From: Craspedostauros australis
Taxonomy: Eukaryota > Bacillariophyta > Bacillariophyceae > Mastogloiales > Achnanthaceae
Assembly (NCBI GenBank): GCA_026770025.1
Contig: JAMXDE010000027.1
Location: 62,001-126,000, forward strand
Length of the DNA: 64,000 nucleotides
Direction: 5' to 3'
The translations under genes and the position numbers were made by a program. The notes under the pieces were generated by a model. The model worked only from the letters and a program-made list of their open reading frames with translations, did not search any database and was not told the origin of the DNA. Shown here piece by piece: positions 1-10,002 of this stretch (positions are counted from its first letter, which is position 1; each line of letters begins with the position of its first letter).

Positions 1-1177
1 GTCTGTCGGTGCTCTGTCTCTGTCTTCCTTCTGGATGCGCTTTTTGTGGCGGTGATGCTTGTGGATGCAACACTGATGATGTTGTTGTGTCTGTTGCTGT
101 GGCTGGTTGTCCCAGTGTCTCTCGAGAACACCTCTTCTGCGTCTGTCCCTGTTGTTGTCCCTGATCCAGGTGTGTGCTGCTGCTGCTGCTGCTGATGTCT
201 TTGTGGCTGCTGATGTGACAGTTGCCGCCCTCTGTGATTGTGGCTGCTGCGGATGCTCGTCTCTGCGTGATCCTCTCTGCCTCTCTTGTGCTTCGCGTTG
301 GCTCGTCTCCTTTCCTTGTTGCTTTGATTCTCTTTGCCAATGCAAGAGGCCGTCGTTCCACAAAGGGTGCTGGCGCCGTTGATGATGGTGGATCGAAGAA
401 GAAGGACTGGTCTCACAAAAAGTCCCCCGACGACCATCAGCGAAACGCTCTTCCACTCACACACACTCACGCGTCCTCCTTCACAAGTCAGATCTGAGAC
501 AGAGATGGACAAAACCGAAGAATCCGGGAATCCGTGAGGGCACCAGTACCGGCGCGACACTCTCGTCGTATTGGAATGCAGCAGGCAGAGCAGAGCAGAG
601 TAGACTGTTCAACCGTGAGTATGATCAATGGTGCGAGCTACTCTATGGTATGGTACTCGTAGAGTTAAAAAAGATATCCACCAAAGGACGACCACAGAGT
701 AAGTGTAGGCAGCACAATCGCTCCCTCCGTTCCACCAGTACTATACTTCTATTGGCAACTCGTGCTCCTCGAAACAACACAGCTGGTGCATACCTTGTTC
801 GATACTTTCCGAACAACAGAACACAAGAAGAGAAGAACGCCAACCAACCCATCGCATCATCAAGACATCGCTCACACCAACACAAACGATGAAGATGTTG
901 GAGCCCTTGTTCTTTTCGTCCGATGTCATTGAATCTGGTCATGGAACACATTCGTGATTCAACGAGTCAAGGCTTGTATCAAAGACTGTCGAAATGTCTC
1001 GACTTGTTGAGGTACCTTCTCCTATTTCTTGGATACGAAAAATGTGTCATGTGGCGACCTGTGGTGCGAGCTGGGAACGACCATGTGCTCCACTCTATTA
1101 GTATTGTAGTAGTACATACGAGTAGCAGTAGAGAGTGTGTACCATAGTCGCACATCGTGTAGATCGTACTCGAAGAG
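1..1177. other. Intergenic / window edge, no gene seen
   Basis: No convincing coding region was found here. The first 350 bases are rich in CTG/TGT triplets, which produce short Cys/Ala/Leu-rich open frames on both strands that overlap each other and lack domain-like composition. Positions 1080-1180 hold short TAGTA and GAGTA-type runs just beyond the 3' end of the formyltransferase gene. Confidence 0.5.
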
Positions 1178-2784
1178 CTACACATTCCCTGTCTCATCGG
1201 GCTCCGGAACATACCGCACCGTCTTGCCTTGCAGGCCATTGAGGAATGACACGGCATCCATCGGTTTGCGCGTGGCCGGTTGCAACCGCGTGATCTGCAA
1301 GACCGAACCATCGCAACAGACCATTTCGAGACCGCTCTTTTGCGTCACGATCACATCCGTCACGTCGCGTACACCGCCTGCGAGAACGCTCGTCTCGATC
1401 AATTTGTACTTGATGGGCGTCGCATCACCAATTTGCAACCAAACGTAAACGCCAGGCCACATGGCGAATCCACGACGGCGGTTATTAAGTTGCGTGGCCG
1501 TCTCTTCCCATGGTCGCAACTGCGCTTCTTTGGGACTGATCATATCGGCATTGACGACGTCGTCATCGCATTGCGCCGTGGCCGTGTCCATGGTGATCTC
1601 GCCATTCAAGAGCCGCGGCAGGTGTTGCAGCAACGATTGCGTGCCAACATCAAACAGAAATGGCAGCAAGGCAGCAGCATCCTGTGTATCGTCCTCCATT
1701 TTGTGCTCCTCCTGCGCGATGATGGGACCGGCATCCATCTTGCTGACGGTGAAGAGCACTGTCACGCCGACCGGATTGTCGCCAGCCTCCAACGAACGTT
1801 GTACGGGGCTCGCACCACGCCAGCGTGGTAACAGGCTGGGGTGGATGTTGACAGTGCCATGCGTGGGCGCGGCCAGGAATCGTTTGGGCAAGTACTGGCC
1901 GTAGGCGGCCGTGATGCAGAGATCGGGTTGGATCGTGTCCTGCAAGGTGTCCAAGAATTCCGAATCCTTGGCCTATTTTTGTCGGAACGAAGCAAGTGTG
2001 CAAATGTGAGATGTCAGTGTGCGTACGAAGTGTTCTTGCGAAGGGTGGATACGAGATTGAGCGAGGAACAGAGCATTGCAGAGCATCGTGCTTGAGCGAA
2101 CTTTGTACGAGCAGATGTAGTCATTGGCTCAAACATGAACATGGACGCAACCGTCGTTGCGATTTGACTTTACAAATTGCAACAAGCCTATCCATGATCT
2201 CTTCTTCCTCCTGCTTCTGGTCAAATCGATCTCGTTCGAGACAGCGACTTCATGGCTCCAACCCAAAAATAACATCGCGCACGCACCTTCTCAGGACACA
2301 GCACAGGAATGCCGCATTCCTCGGCAACCTTGCCCACGGGACTGGGTTCCAGCTTGCCCTTGCGTTTGCGACGCCGTGGCGGCTGCGTGATGACGGACAC
2401 GATATCGTAGATGGAATCTTCCTTCTGAGAATCTTCGTACAACGTCTGCAACGTCGTGGCGGCAACGTCAGGCGTACCCAGGAAGACCACGCGTTTCTTC
2501 GTGGCATACAAGCGACTGTCATATCGTGTCGTCGTCGCGTGCTTTGTGAATGCTGATGGTCTCAATGGAAGCTGGAAGGCTCTGACGAAGAAGAATCTGC
2601 CGCCACTCGTGGTGGTTCTGGTCGTGAACATCATGGTTGCCGTTGTCACCAACATGATGACGAGGGATCGGCAATGTTGAGATCTTGAAGTGTTGCTGCC
2701 AGCACGAATGTTGCTTGTGTCGACGGTGCTTCGATTTGGGCGTTTGAGAGGCACTCCGGTTGCACGCAACGTCGTTGTGCTCAT
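1178..2784 (-). CDS. FMT: Methionyl-tRNA formyltransferase, organellar, two exons
   Basis: This enzyme formylates initiator Met-tRNA with 10-formyl-THF for organelle translation. Exon 1 is 2287-2784 and exon 2 is 1178-1972. The 314-bp intron has donor GAGAAG|GTGCGT and acceptor AAATAG|GCCAAG, both in phase 0. The spliced product is 430 residues. The catalytic core starts near residue 97 (VVFLGTPD). The catalytic trio is Asn208 and His210 in NIHPSLLP and Asp246 in SKMDAGP, with the same N-to-D spacing of 38 as in the bacterial enzyme. The hydrophobic presequence around residues 40-70, ending FVRAFQLP, suggests organelle import and resembles a diatom plastid cleavage site; a mitochondrial destination is also possible. 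The first ATG at 2784 is used, but Met44 or Met51 could be the true start. The gene is divergent from the plastid protein at 3433. Family assignment is firm; localisation is inference. Confidence 0.9.
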
Positions 2785-3432
2785 GCTTGTGCTTTGGGTA
2801 TGAGCTGAGTATGTGTAATATTAGTATGGCCGCACTAATATTGCAAGTTCGGAGATTGCGCGAGTTGTTCTGGCGGCTGTTTCTTCTATTTCTCGATTAT
2901 CAGTTGCAGTCGTGCAATCATCAACTGCATCCAACCTCTTGTAGGTACCAAGAGTTGAGCAGGTGCGAAAGGAAGACAGCGACAATGACGATGCCGGTGG
3001 AGATGCTGATGCTGACGGTGACGCTTCCTTGTTGATGTTGGTGTCGTGTCGAGCACAACCAATGGCCCCAAAGATCGGGTGATGGGCACAATGTGAGTGG
3101 TTGGACTGACGCACGAACGAACTCTCGCAGAAAACGCGTGAATCCCGGACGTGCGTTCGTATCCAAACGGTCGACGTACAGACACCATCACATCACAAAG
3201 ATTTGTCGACCCGCTCACGTTGTTGGCCATCAACGCAATCCAAATTCTTGGATCCGTCATCATTCCATCACCTCATCGTTCCATCACTCCATCACAAACT
3301 GCTCTCCTTGGCTTCATCGCTATCTTATCTTTGTCAGCCATACTCGCACATGCAATACATCCAGCCTCTTGCATCAGAGCCAACAATACAACTGGACCTC
3401 ATACTGAGTGGAAGAATCGAATCTAGCAGACG
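2785..3432. promoter_or_regulatory. Shared spacer between two divergent genes
   Basis: This 648-bp gap lies between the start codons of the minus-strand formyltransferase and the plus-strand plastid protein, so it must hold both promoters. CATCA/TCCATCA runs occur near 3263-3300. No clear TATA box or initiator could be assigned by eye, and no open frame here looks coding. Confidence 0.4.
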
Positions 3433-4752
3433 ATGAAATTCCATGCCCATTGCGTCTCAGCTTGGATGCTGGTTTCGGTGTCCTTGCAGAATGTCGTTGC
3501 ATTCCAACCCATGGCGCCACGTGCCCTTGCGCATGCCACCGGTACCAGCATCGTTGTGACGCCATCGTCGTCATCATCATGCTTGCGTGCAGCTGTCGAC
3601 AAAGATGAGGGCAGCGAGGAAGCTGCCAATCCGTACCAGGATCCCAACTACCCCGACCTCGAATTCGTCAACTACGACGATCCCGAGTACCAGGTCGATC
3701 AGGGCGAGGAATTCTTCGAGGCGGCAGAAGACTCCACGGAGGAAGAGATCGAGGCCATGCGCGAGGAGCGCCGCGAACGCAACGACGAATTCCAGTTCGA
3801 GACGTACTACAAGGAGATCCTGAAGGAGGGCGCCGAATACAAAGGCGAATGGACGGTCTTCCGAACCTCCACGTTCCATGGCGACATCGAGGCCGATCCC
3901 AACTCGCCGTATCCCAAGTTCGGCAAGGTCGGTGAGGAGCCCGTCAAGGTCATCACGCAAGGTTCACGCATCGTCGTCGACAGCGGCGACGACGCAGCCT
4001 CCCTGCTCGATCGCTCGCGTCTGTTGCACAAGGAGACGTTCAGTCCGGAATTCGAGCCCACGGCGGACCAGGCCGATCTGCTGTCCAACACGTACTGGCC
4101 CGACGAGATGCGCGCCTTCGATTTCCGCGGTCAGCAAGGCAACATGTGCGTCGGCAACGCCTACAGCATCTGCAAGGGCATCGCCATGTCCGACGAGAAG
4201 GGTGTCACGGTTTACCCGGAAGGTCCCTACTCCGAATACTTCGCCGAGGTCGGCATCCAGGACGAACTGCTGCGATTCCGCATCAAGTTAGATTATGCCA
4301 TCCTCCCCGACGACGGCGCCGCGCTGCCTCCGCTCCACTTGCGGTCGTTGACGATCTGCCGCGAAACGAAGGATGCATGGCCGCGCGCCCACAACTACCA
4401 ATCGGCCGCGGGCACGCGCACGCAGGAGCGCTTGTTCGGACCACCCGGCGCGATGGGCGGGTTGTACGATCCGCCGCCCGTCGATGACGCCGCCGTCGGA
4501 CAGTACATGATGCTGCAGCTCGAAGGCGGCGCGACGGCGCTGTTCCCGTTCGTGATGGATCAGGAAGAGGATGGCACGGGATGGGTCACGTCGTTGGATT
4601 GGACCCCGTCGGCAATGCGGTATCAGGTCGATCGCAAGGTGCATGCCGGTGCCGGCATTCTGGGGTTGCGGACGCTGGAATTGACGGAGGTGCAAGGTGC
4701 GGAGGCCGACAAGTGGCGTCCCAAGGATGGCGGGTCCGATATGCGGCAGTGA
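3433..4752 (+). CDS. Plastid-targeted protein of unknown function
   Basis: The 439-residue product is intronless. Residues 1-24 form a signal peptide ending NVVAF, followed by QPMAPRALAHATG. A Phe at the signal cleavage site followed by a Ser/Thr/Ala-rich transit peptide is the known bipartite import signal of diatom plastids. Residues 60-125 are acidic and Glu-rich. The rest is globular, with conserved-looking stretches such as YKGEWTVF (about residue 137), LHKETF, RAFDFRGQQGNMCVGNAYS and VTSLDWTP. The alternating hydrophobic pattern of the last 250 residues would fit a beta-barrel, lipocalin-like fold such as the DUF3598 type, but I did not recognise the family with certainty. The start is the first ATG and gives the expected signal. 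There are no membrane segments after the signal, so a soluble stromal or thylakoid-associated protein is likely. Confidence 0.75.
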   Translation: MKFHAHCVSAWMLVSVSLQNVVAFQPMAPRALAHATGTSIVVTPSSSSSCLRAAVDKDEGSEEAANPYQDPNYPDLEFVNYDDPEYQVDQGEEFFEAAEDSTEEEIEAMREERRERNDEFQFETYYKEILKEGAEYKGEWTVFRTSTFHGDIEADPNSPYPKFGKVGEEPVKVITQGSRIVVDSGDDAASLLDRSRLLHKETFSPEFEPTADQADLLSNTYWPDEMRAFDFRGQQGNMCVGNAYSICKGIAMSDEKGVTVYPEGPYSEYFAEVGIQDELLRFRIKLDYAILPDDGAALPPLHLRSLTICRETKDAWPRAHNYQSAAGTRTQERLFGPPGAMGGLYDPPPVDDAAVGQYMMLQLEGGATALFPFVMDQEEDGTGWVTSLDWTPSAMRYQVDRKVHAGAGILGLRTLELTEVQGAEADKWRPKDGGSDMRQ

Positions 4753-5871
4753 ACAGCGAGCAGAACATGACACTGCAACCACAACTACTATACTCTAGAG
4801 GGTAGATCTCCATTCCAGTTTAATGGTAATCAATAGTATTAGTATTAGTATTAGTACGATAGCATTGCTGTTTCGACTCCCACAAGACCGTGCCGCATCA
4901 TGCATTCGACTCCCCCGGCTATCCCATCAGTTCGTCGTTGCGAGTTGCACGTTTGTCCCAAACAGACAGCGCCGACACGCACAGTCTCGCACGAGCTGCG
5001 GTCTTGCGGGGATGTTCGTTGAAGAAGGAAATGATCGTTGGTTTGGCCATTTTTGTCGAATGTGTCGCAGAAGACGCGCGAACGACTGTTGAGTTCTAAT
5101 CTCCGAATCTTTGAAAAATTGCGCGCATGAGTGCAGAACGACGTTTGGATACTTCTTTGACACTGCGTTGTTGAAGCGAGTGGCAGCACCAAGAGCAAAC
5201 AAGGCACACAAAGAGCAAGACAGACACTCCTCACTCGTCACATCCGTCCCTCCATCATCACAACATCAACATCAACATCAACAACAAGGGCAAGAGAAGC
5301 AACATCCAAACAGGCACAACACAAAGAGTCATCACTGCGAGGTACCGCATTCAGACAACTTTCCATTGCAATAGCCATCCACAGCACTATATCATCGACA
5401 GCCTCATCCATATCCACAACAACAGCATCATTCAAGCGTCATTCAAGCATCATTCAAGCGTCCCAACAGCATCGACAGCAGCAAATTTAGAAAACGACAT
5501 CCGAACAGGCGACAACAGGCGACAACAGGCGACAAGCAAACAGAAGCAGGACCGGTGATTGATTCGGATTTCACGGATCCGACCTCCTTCTCGCTTTCTC
5601 GAGGTCGTGGTTGAATTCTGCGAAAGTCAATCTCGGAGTACGAGCTATTGGTACTCGTTGAGCAGGACCATCTGATCGGATCTGATCGTGTCGAAGCCCA
5701 TCGACTTCAAGAGAGTGGTGGTCTGAAGATTCGTTGACTTGTTGATCAGCACATTCATTAGTTCATTCATCATCCAGTCATTCATTGACTGAGCCACCAG
5801 CCTCATCAAAGACCGCGAGAGCTAGACTGCGACATCTAGACTGCGACAGATAGACACTTCACGGCACAAGC
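4753..5871. other. Intergenic, with several short tandem repeats
   Basis: No gene is visible in this 1.1-kb gap. It carries small repeats: TATTAG units at about 4830-4857, ATCAAC units at about 5263-5282, CATTCAAG units at about 5430-5460, and four copies of a ten-base unit (AGGCGACAAC) at about 5502-5535. It is the 3' flank of the plastid gene and the 5' flank of the WW-domain gene. Confidence 0.5.
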
Positions 5872-8778
5872 ATGACGAAGCTCACAAAGCCATCGCCGCC
5901 GCCGCCGGTGTCCTCCAAAACCAAGGACTACAAAGAGCGGCCAATGGAGACGCTGGACGAGCTGGACGACCTGCGCAAACGCGGCACGGCCAAACTCCTC
6001 AACAAGCACTTCACGCAGACCATCCAGCAGGTCGCCAAGGAACAGGCCGAGGCCGAACGCGCCTTGCAGGAATTTGAGCGCAAGAAGCACAAGTCGGCCA
6101 GCTCCAAATCGTCCAACGCCGCCGTCGCCTTCAATCCCTACGACGCCGTCTATCTGCAGCTCAAGGAAGCCCAGAAGCAGTGCCGCCGCAAGGAGCAGGA
6201 GACCCTGCTGCTGTATCAGCGCTACGTCGCCAAGTACGGCGACACGGGATTGGTGGCCGTGCCATCGCTGCAGCGCAAGCGCAAGAAATCCGTCTACGCG
6301 GGGCGTCGCGCCGTCGTTCAGTCGGCCAATAATGTCACATTGCCGGCGCATGCCGTGTCGCAGACGCACAATCCCTCGCTCACGTTGGCGGCCTTGACGA
6401 GCATTCCGCCCGTTATTGTGGAGAAGGACGCGGCCAGCAGCAGCAGCGACGAGGTGGAGATTGGAGAAGATACCCTCAAGAATCAGCAGGATCTCAATTT
6501 CAAGTCGTACTACAAGAAGTTGTACGCGCAGAGGGCCAAGTCGCAGTCCGAAGAAGAACAAGATAATGATCGCAATGATCGCAATGATGGTGATGATAAT
6601 GGTGTTGAAAACGACGGTGGTGAGGTTGTTGAGAAGGAAGACGTTGTGAATGAGGAAGAAGCTATGGAGAAGGAGGCAACCGACACTGCAAAGGAGGAGG
6701 TGGGGGCAGATGATCAGGTGAGGACGACCGTTGCAACCAACGCAGCCACTATCACCAACAAGGAAGCTACCGCCAATATGGTCACTGGTACTAACAAAGA
6801 CAAGGACGAGGACGAGGACGAGGACGAGGACATGAATGAGCCTCCAATCACGCCCAGCACGGCCGCCACCACAGACAACACGATCACTACCACGGAGATT
6901 AATGAGGACACGCCTGCCCAAGTTTCAATGGTAGAGTCCACAGCAGAAGAAGCAGCAGCAGCAGTATCAGCGAAACCGGAGATTGCAATCGTCACTCCAC
7001 ACCGTGGATATCAGTCCAATCAAGTCAATATTTCCACCGAAACACTCCTGCAAGACCCCAATACAGCCGCTGCTGCTGATCCACAACCAAATAACGACGA
7101 TCTCATTTTGGAAACTCCAAAGAAAGCATTGCGTCTCTCTCCCACCCTCCTCCACGATCCTCTCGCCATGGGCAAGCAGCGTACCATCAGCAACGACGAC
7201 GACGAAGACGACGAACAAATCAGCAACAATCCCTTCCTCCCCGCCAACCTCATGACGCAACCAGCAATCATCCCCAACACCCCCGCCACGCAGGACGCCA
7301 CCCCCATCAAGAGCAACAAGGCCGCCGACGCCGCATCGTCCAACCTCCTTTCCAAAGCGCACGCTGACATGACGCCCGTCAGGAACGCCACCGCGGGCTA
7401 CATCCCCTCCATCCTTCCCACCGTCAGCAACGAGGTCCCTTCCGCCACAACCACGGAGGACGACGACGACGAGGACATCCTCTTCACGGCCCAAAACGAC
7501 GACGACCACGACCTCAGCTCCATCATCTCCGGCCTCACATCGGTGCATTCCGGACTCACGAAGCAGCAGCTCATGGAAGACCTCGAGAGCCAGCTCAATA
7601 CCTTCCTCGAGACGGAGACGCAGAACATTCGCAAGATGATGGACGATCCGCCGGAGCAGGCCTCGTCCGTTGCCAGCGGCAGTCTCTTCGGAGCCGAATC
7701 CAGCCGCGCCACGCTGCAGGCAGAGAACATGGCGCGCAAGATGCAGCAGGTTCTCGATAACTTTGGGCAGGACGATGGTAGCGATGGTAGTGGCAAGGCC
7801 GACGGCGCACTTGATGCCGCAGCCAACAAAGACAAAGGCATTGGCACTGGCGGCGACGACGACGATGATGATGATGATGGCCCCAAATCCACCAAGATTG
7901 GTTACCCGAAAAAGTACGTCACGGAAAACCCCGACGAAGACTGGACGGTCCACTGGGACAGCAAGCACCGCAGGGAGTACTACTACGAGAAGCACACCAA
8001 GCGCTCCATGTGGGAGGCCCCGCCCTCCATCACCTTCCAGAGCGTCGACGAATCCTTCTCCACCCTGCACGACGAGGACGACCGCAGCATCTACAGCCGC
8101 CGCAGCACGGCCCTGATCCAGATCACGCACGAGGACGTCTCTCCCACCGACGACACCAGTCTCAAGTCGCGCCGCCTAACCTACCGCAAGCAGCAACGCA
8201 AACGGCGCAAAAGAAATCTCCGCATCGCCGCCGTCTTCGTCCTCCTCCTCTGCGCCGCGATCGTCTACTGGCGCACGCGATCGCCCGATGTCACCCACGC
8301 GCAATGGATCGAGCAGGAGACCACGCGCCTGCGCGACGCCTACGAGTACCGATTCACAGATCGCGCCGAGCGAGAAGACAGGGCCCGCGCCGAGGCCGAC
8401 CGCCGTCAAACGGAGGCGCAACGACGTGCGCAGGAAGAAAGACGACGTGCAAAGGAAGAAATGGAGCGCGCCGCCCGCATCCACGAGGCCAAGATCGCCG
8501 CCGAACTCAAGGCCAAGGAGGACGCCGCCGCCCGCGCTCGCGAGCAGAAGAAGCAGGAGAGCTTCCAGGCCCTGCTGCGCACCATTGCGGAACGCAAGTT
8601 GCAGATTGAGGAGAATCAGAGTTCGTGGAATTGTCGGTTGCCCTTCTCGAAGCAGTTCAATCCGAGATGCGGAGGCAAGGCGACCTTGAAAGAGCTGGAG
8701 CAGAGCGGCGCCATTGCGACGCATGCGCCACCTGTCGTTCTCGACGAGACGCAGATGGTGCAGTATTTGATGGAGTAG
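5872..8778 (+). CDS. WW-domain, single-pass membrane coiled-coil protein
   Basis: The 968-residue intronless product starts at the first ATG (MTKLTKPSPPPP). Residues 20-125 are charged and probably helical. Residues 190-680 are low-complexity and acidic, with Asp/Glu runs. A WW domain lies at about residues 688-720: Trp691 in EDWTVHWD, the aromatic cluster YYYEKH at 703-708, and Trp714 with MWEAPPS. The first Trp, the Tyr block and the final Trp-x-x-Pro are the family hallmarks, and such domains bind proline-rich ligands. A basic stretch is followed by one hydrophobic segment at about 785-800 (IAAVFVLLLCAAIVYW). Residues 805-905 then form a long Arg/Glu/Ala coiled coil. No signal peptide is seen, so the WW half is probably cytosolic and the coiled coil lumenal, or the reverse. 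A scaffold role is inference; the full architecture is not one I can name. Confidence 0.8.
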   Translation: MTKLTKPSPPPPVSSKTKDYKERPMETLDELDDLRKRGTAKLLNKHFTQTIQQVAKEQAEAERALQEFERKKHKSASSKSSNAAVAFNPYDAVYLQLKEAQKQCRRKEQETLLLYQRYVAKYGDTGLVAVPSLQRKRKKSVYAGRRAVVQSANNVTLPAHAVSQTHNPSLTLAALTSIPPVIVEKDAASSSSDEVEIGEDTLKNQQDLNFKSYYKKLYAQRAKSQSEEEQDNDRNDRNDGDDNGVENDGGEVVEKEDVVNEEEAMEKEATDTAKEEVGADDQVRTTVATNAATITNKEATANMVTGTNKDKDEDEDEDEDMNEPPITPSTAATTDNTITTTEINEDTPAQVSMVESTAEEAAAAVSAKPEIAIVTPHRGYQSNQVNISTETLLQDPNTAAAADPQPNNDDLILETPKKALRLSPTLLHDPLAMGKQRTISNDDDEDDEQISNNPFLPANLMTQPAIIPNTPATQDATPIKSNKAADAASSNLLSKAHADMTPVRNATAGYIPSILPTVSNEVPSATTTEDDDDEDILFTAQNDDDHDLSSIISGLTSVHSGLTKQQLMEDLESQLNTFLETETQNIRKMMDDPPEQASSVASGSLFGAESSRATLQAENMARKMQQVLDNFGQDDGSDGSGKADGALDAAANKDKGIGTGGDDDDDDDDGPKSTKIGYPKKYVTENPDEDWTVHWDSKHRREYYYEKHTKRSMWEAPPSITFQSVDESFSTLHDEDDRSIYSRRSTALIQITHEDVSPTDDTSLKSRRLTYRKQQRKRRKRNLRIAAVFVLLLCAAIVYWRTRSPDVTHAQWIEQETTRLRDAYEYRFTDRAEREDRARAEADRRQTEAQRRAQEERRRAKEEMERAARIHEAKIAAELKAKEDAAARAREQKKQESFQALLRTIAERKLQIEENQSSWNCRLPFSKQFNPRCGGKATLKELEQSGAIATHAPPVVLDETQMVQYLME

Positions 8779-8873
8779 AGTACGTAAAAGCAAGCTAGAG
8801 AAAACTCGATTTACACACGCAACTTTTGGCGCCACTCGCACACGCATTTTGCGAACACAAAAATCCTGACACG

Positions 8874-9824
8874 ATGAAACGCAAAGACATGATCACAACC
8901 ATGTTGGTGGTGGCCATCGCCGCCGTCTTTGTCGTCCAGATCCTGTGCCTCGTCCTGTTGATGGATCAAGATACGACAGTCGCAACGGCAGTAGCACCAT
9001 GCATCCCTGATGCGCAGCAGCAACCCCAAAGACCGTTGTCCTACTACCACCAGCAGCACAAGATCAACCTCGATGCCAAAGTCCCGCTGGTGATGGTCGG
9101 CACGGACGGTTCCGGCACGCGCGGCGTCGCCGCCATCCTGCAGCAGCTCGGCGTGCCGCTCGTCGTCGACGACTTCGTGCAGCTCGATGTGCACGCCGCT
9201 TCCATTGGCGGATGGACGCCGCTGGTCCGGTCGGCGCTGTCGCACAAAGACATTGATGCGGTGTTGTCGCAGTATCTGCTGCGAGAATTGCCTCCACGCT
9301 GGGATCAGCAGTACGCCACTCACGAACACGCGGCGATGTCACCGACGGTGTCGTTCGCATTCAAGGCACCCATCGCCATGACGTTGATTCCGCAGTTGCG
9401 CCGCATCTTCGACGGGCGATTCAAGCTCGTGCACGTCGTGCGGGATGGACGCGATATCGCCTTTTCCGACAACCAATCGCCCGTCAACAAGTACTACGAA
9501 GTCGTCCACGGCAAGGACGGCAGCGATACTCACTGCAAGGCCATGCGGTTGTGGAACGACTGGAACGTGCAGGCGCATCGGTGGATGCGCGATGATCCCA
9601 ATTACCTCGTGGTCCGATCCGAAGATCTCATGTCGCCACGGCGCGGCGCGGTACTGCAGCGGTTGGCGCGGTTTGTCGATGCGCCTGGTGTGCCGTGCTC
9701 GTTGCGGGAGGTTCCGCAGCGGGGGTCGTACGGCAAGTGGAAGCAGCTTGCGGATGCAGGCATGCTGCAAGAGCTGAATCGAATCGGGAAGGAGGGGTTG
9801 GAGTTGTTCGGGTACGTTGACTAG
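8874..9824 (+). CDS. Type II membrane sulfotransferase-family protein
   Basis: The 316-residue product starts at ATG 8874 (MKRKDMITTML). The frame is open slightly further upstream but without an ATG. A short basic cytosolic tail is followed by one membrane anchor at about residues 7-30, as in Golgi sulfotransferases. The catalytic domain begins near residue 70 with LVMVGTDGSGTRGVAA, which matches the 5'-phosphosulfate loop of PAPS-dependent sulfotransferases. VVRDGRDIAFS at about 188-198 matches the 3'-phosphate-binding segment. SYGKWKQ near the C-terminus resembles the final cofactor-binding motif. The enzyme would transfer sulfate from PAPS to a glycan or other acceptor in the secretory pathway; the acceptor cannot be read from sequence. 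It begins 95 bp after the WW-domain gene on the same strand and is convergent with the LRR gene. Confidence 0.82.
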   Translation: MKRKDMITTMLVVAIAAVFVVQILCLVLLMDQDTTVATAVAPCIPDAQQQPQRPLSYYHQQHKINLDAKVPLVMVGTDGSGTRGVAAILQQLGVPLVVDDFVQLDVHAASIGGWTPLVRSALSHKDIDAVLSQYLLRELPPRWDQQYATHEHAAMSPTVSFAFKAPIAMTLIPQLRRIFDGRFKLVHVVRDGRDIAFSDNQSPVNKYYEVVHGKDGSDTHCKAMRLWNDWNVQAHRWMRDDPNYLVVRSEDLMSPRRGAVLQRLARFVDAPGVPCSLREVPQRGSYGKWKQLADAGMLQELNRIGKEGLELFGYVD

Positions 9825-10002
9825 TTCATGCGAACTAATGGGATGTCTTTCATAACACTTCATCAATACACAATTCATTTTATCGTGTCTGCTGTTCACG
9901 ATATCCACTGTGGCTCAACCATCCCCGCTCCCCGCTCCCCGTGTGCCATGGTTGTACTCGTATGCACATACTAGGCGGTAAGTGTATCACATGCCAAGCA
10001 TG

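Noticed and set aside
5836-8130. Long open frames on the minus strand (5836-6921 and 6967-8130) under the WW-domain gene
   Set aside because: They are antisense shadows of an acidic, GA-rich coding region. Their composition is Leu/Val runs complementary to Glu/Asp/His codons and they contain no domain.
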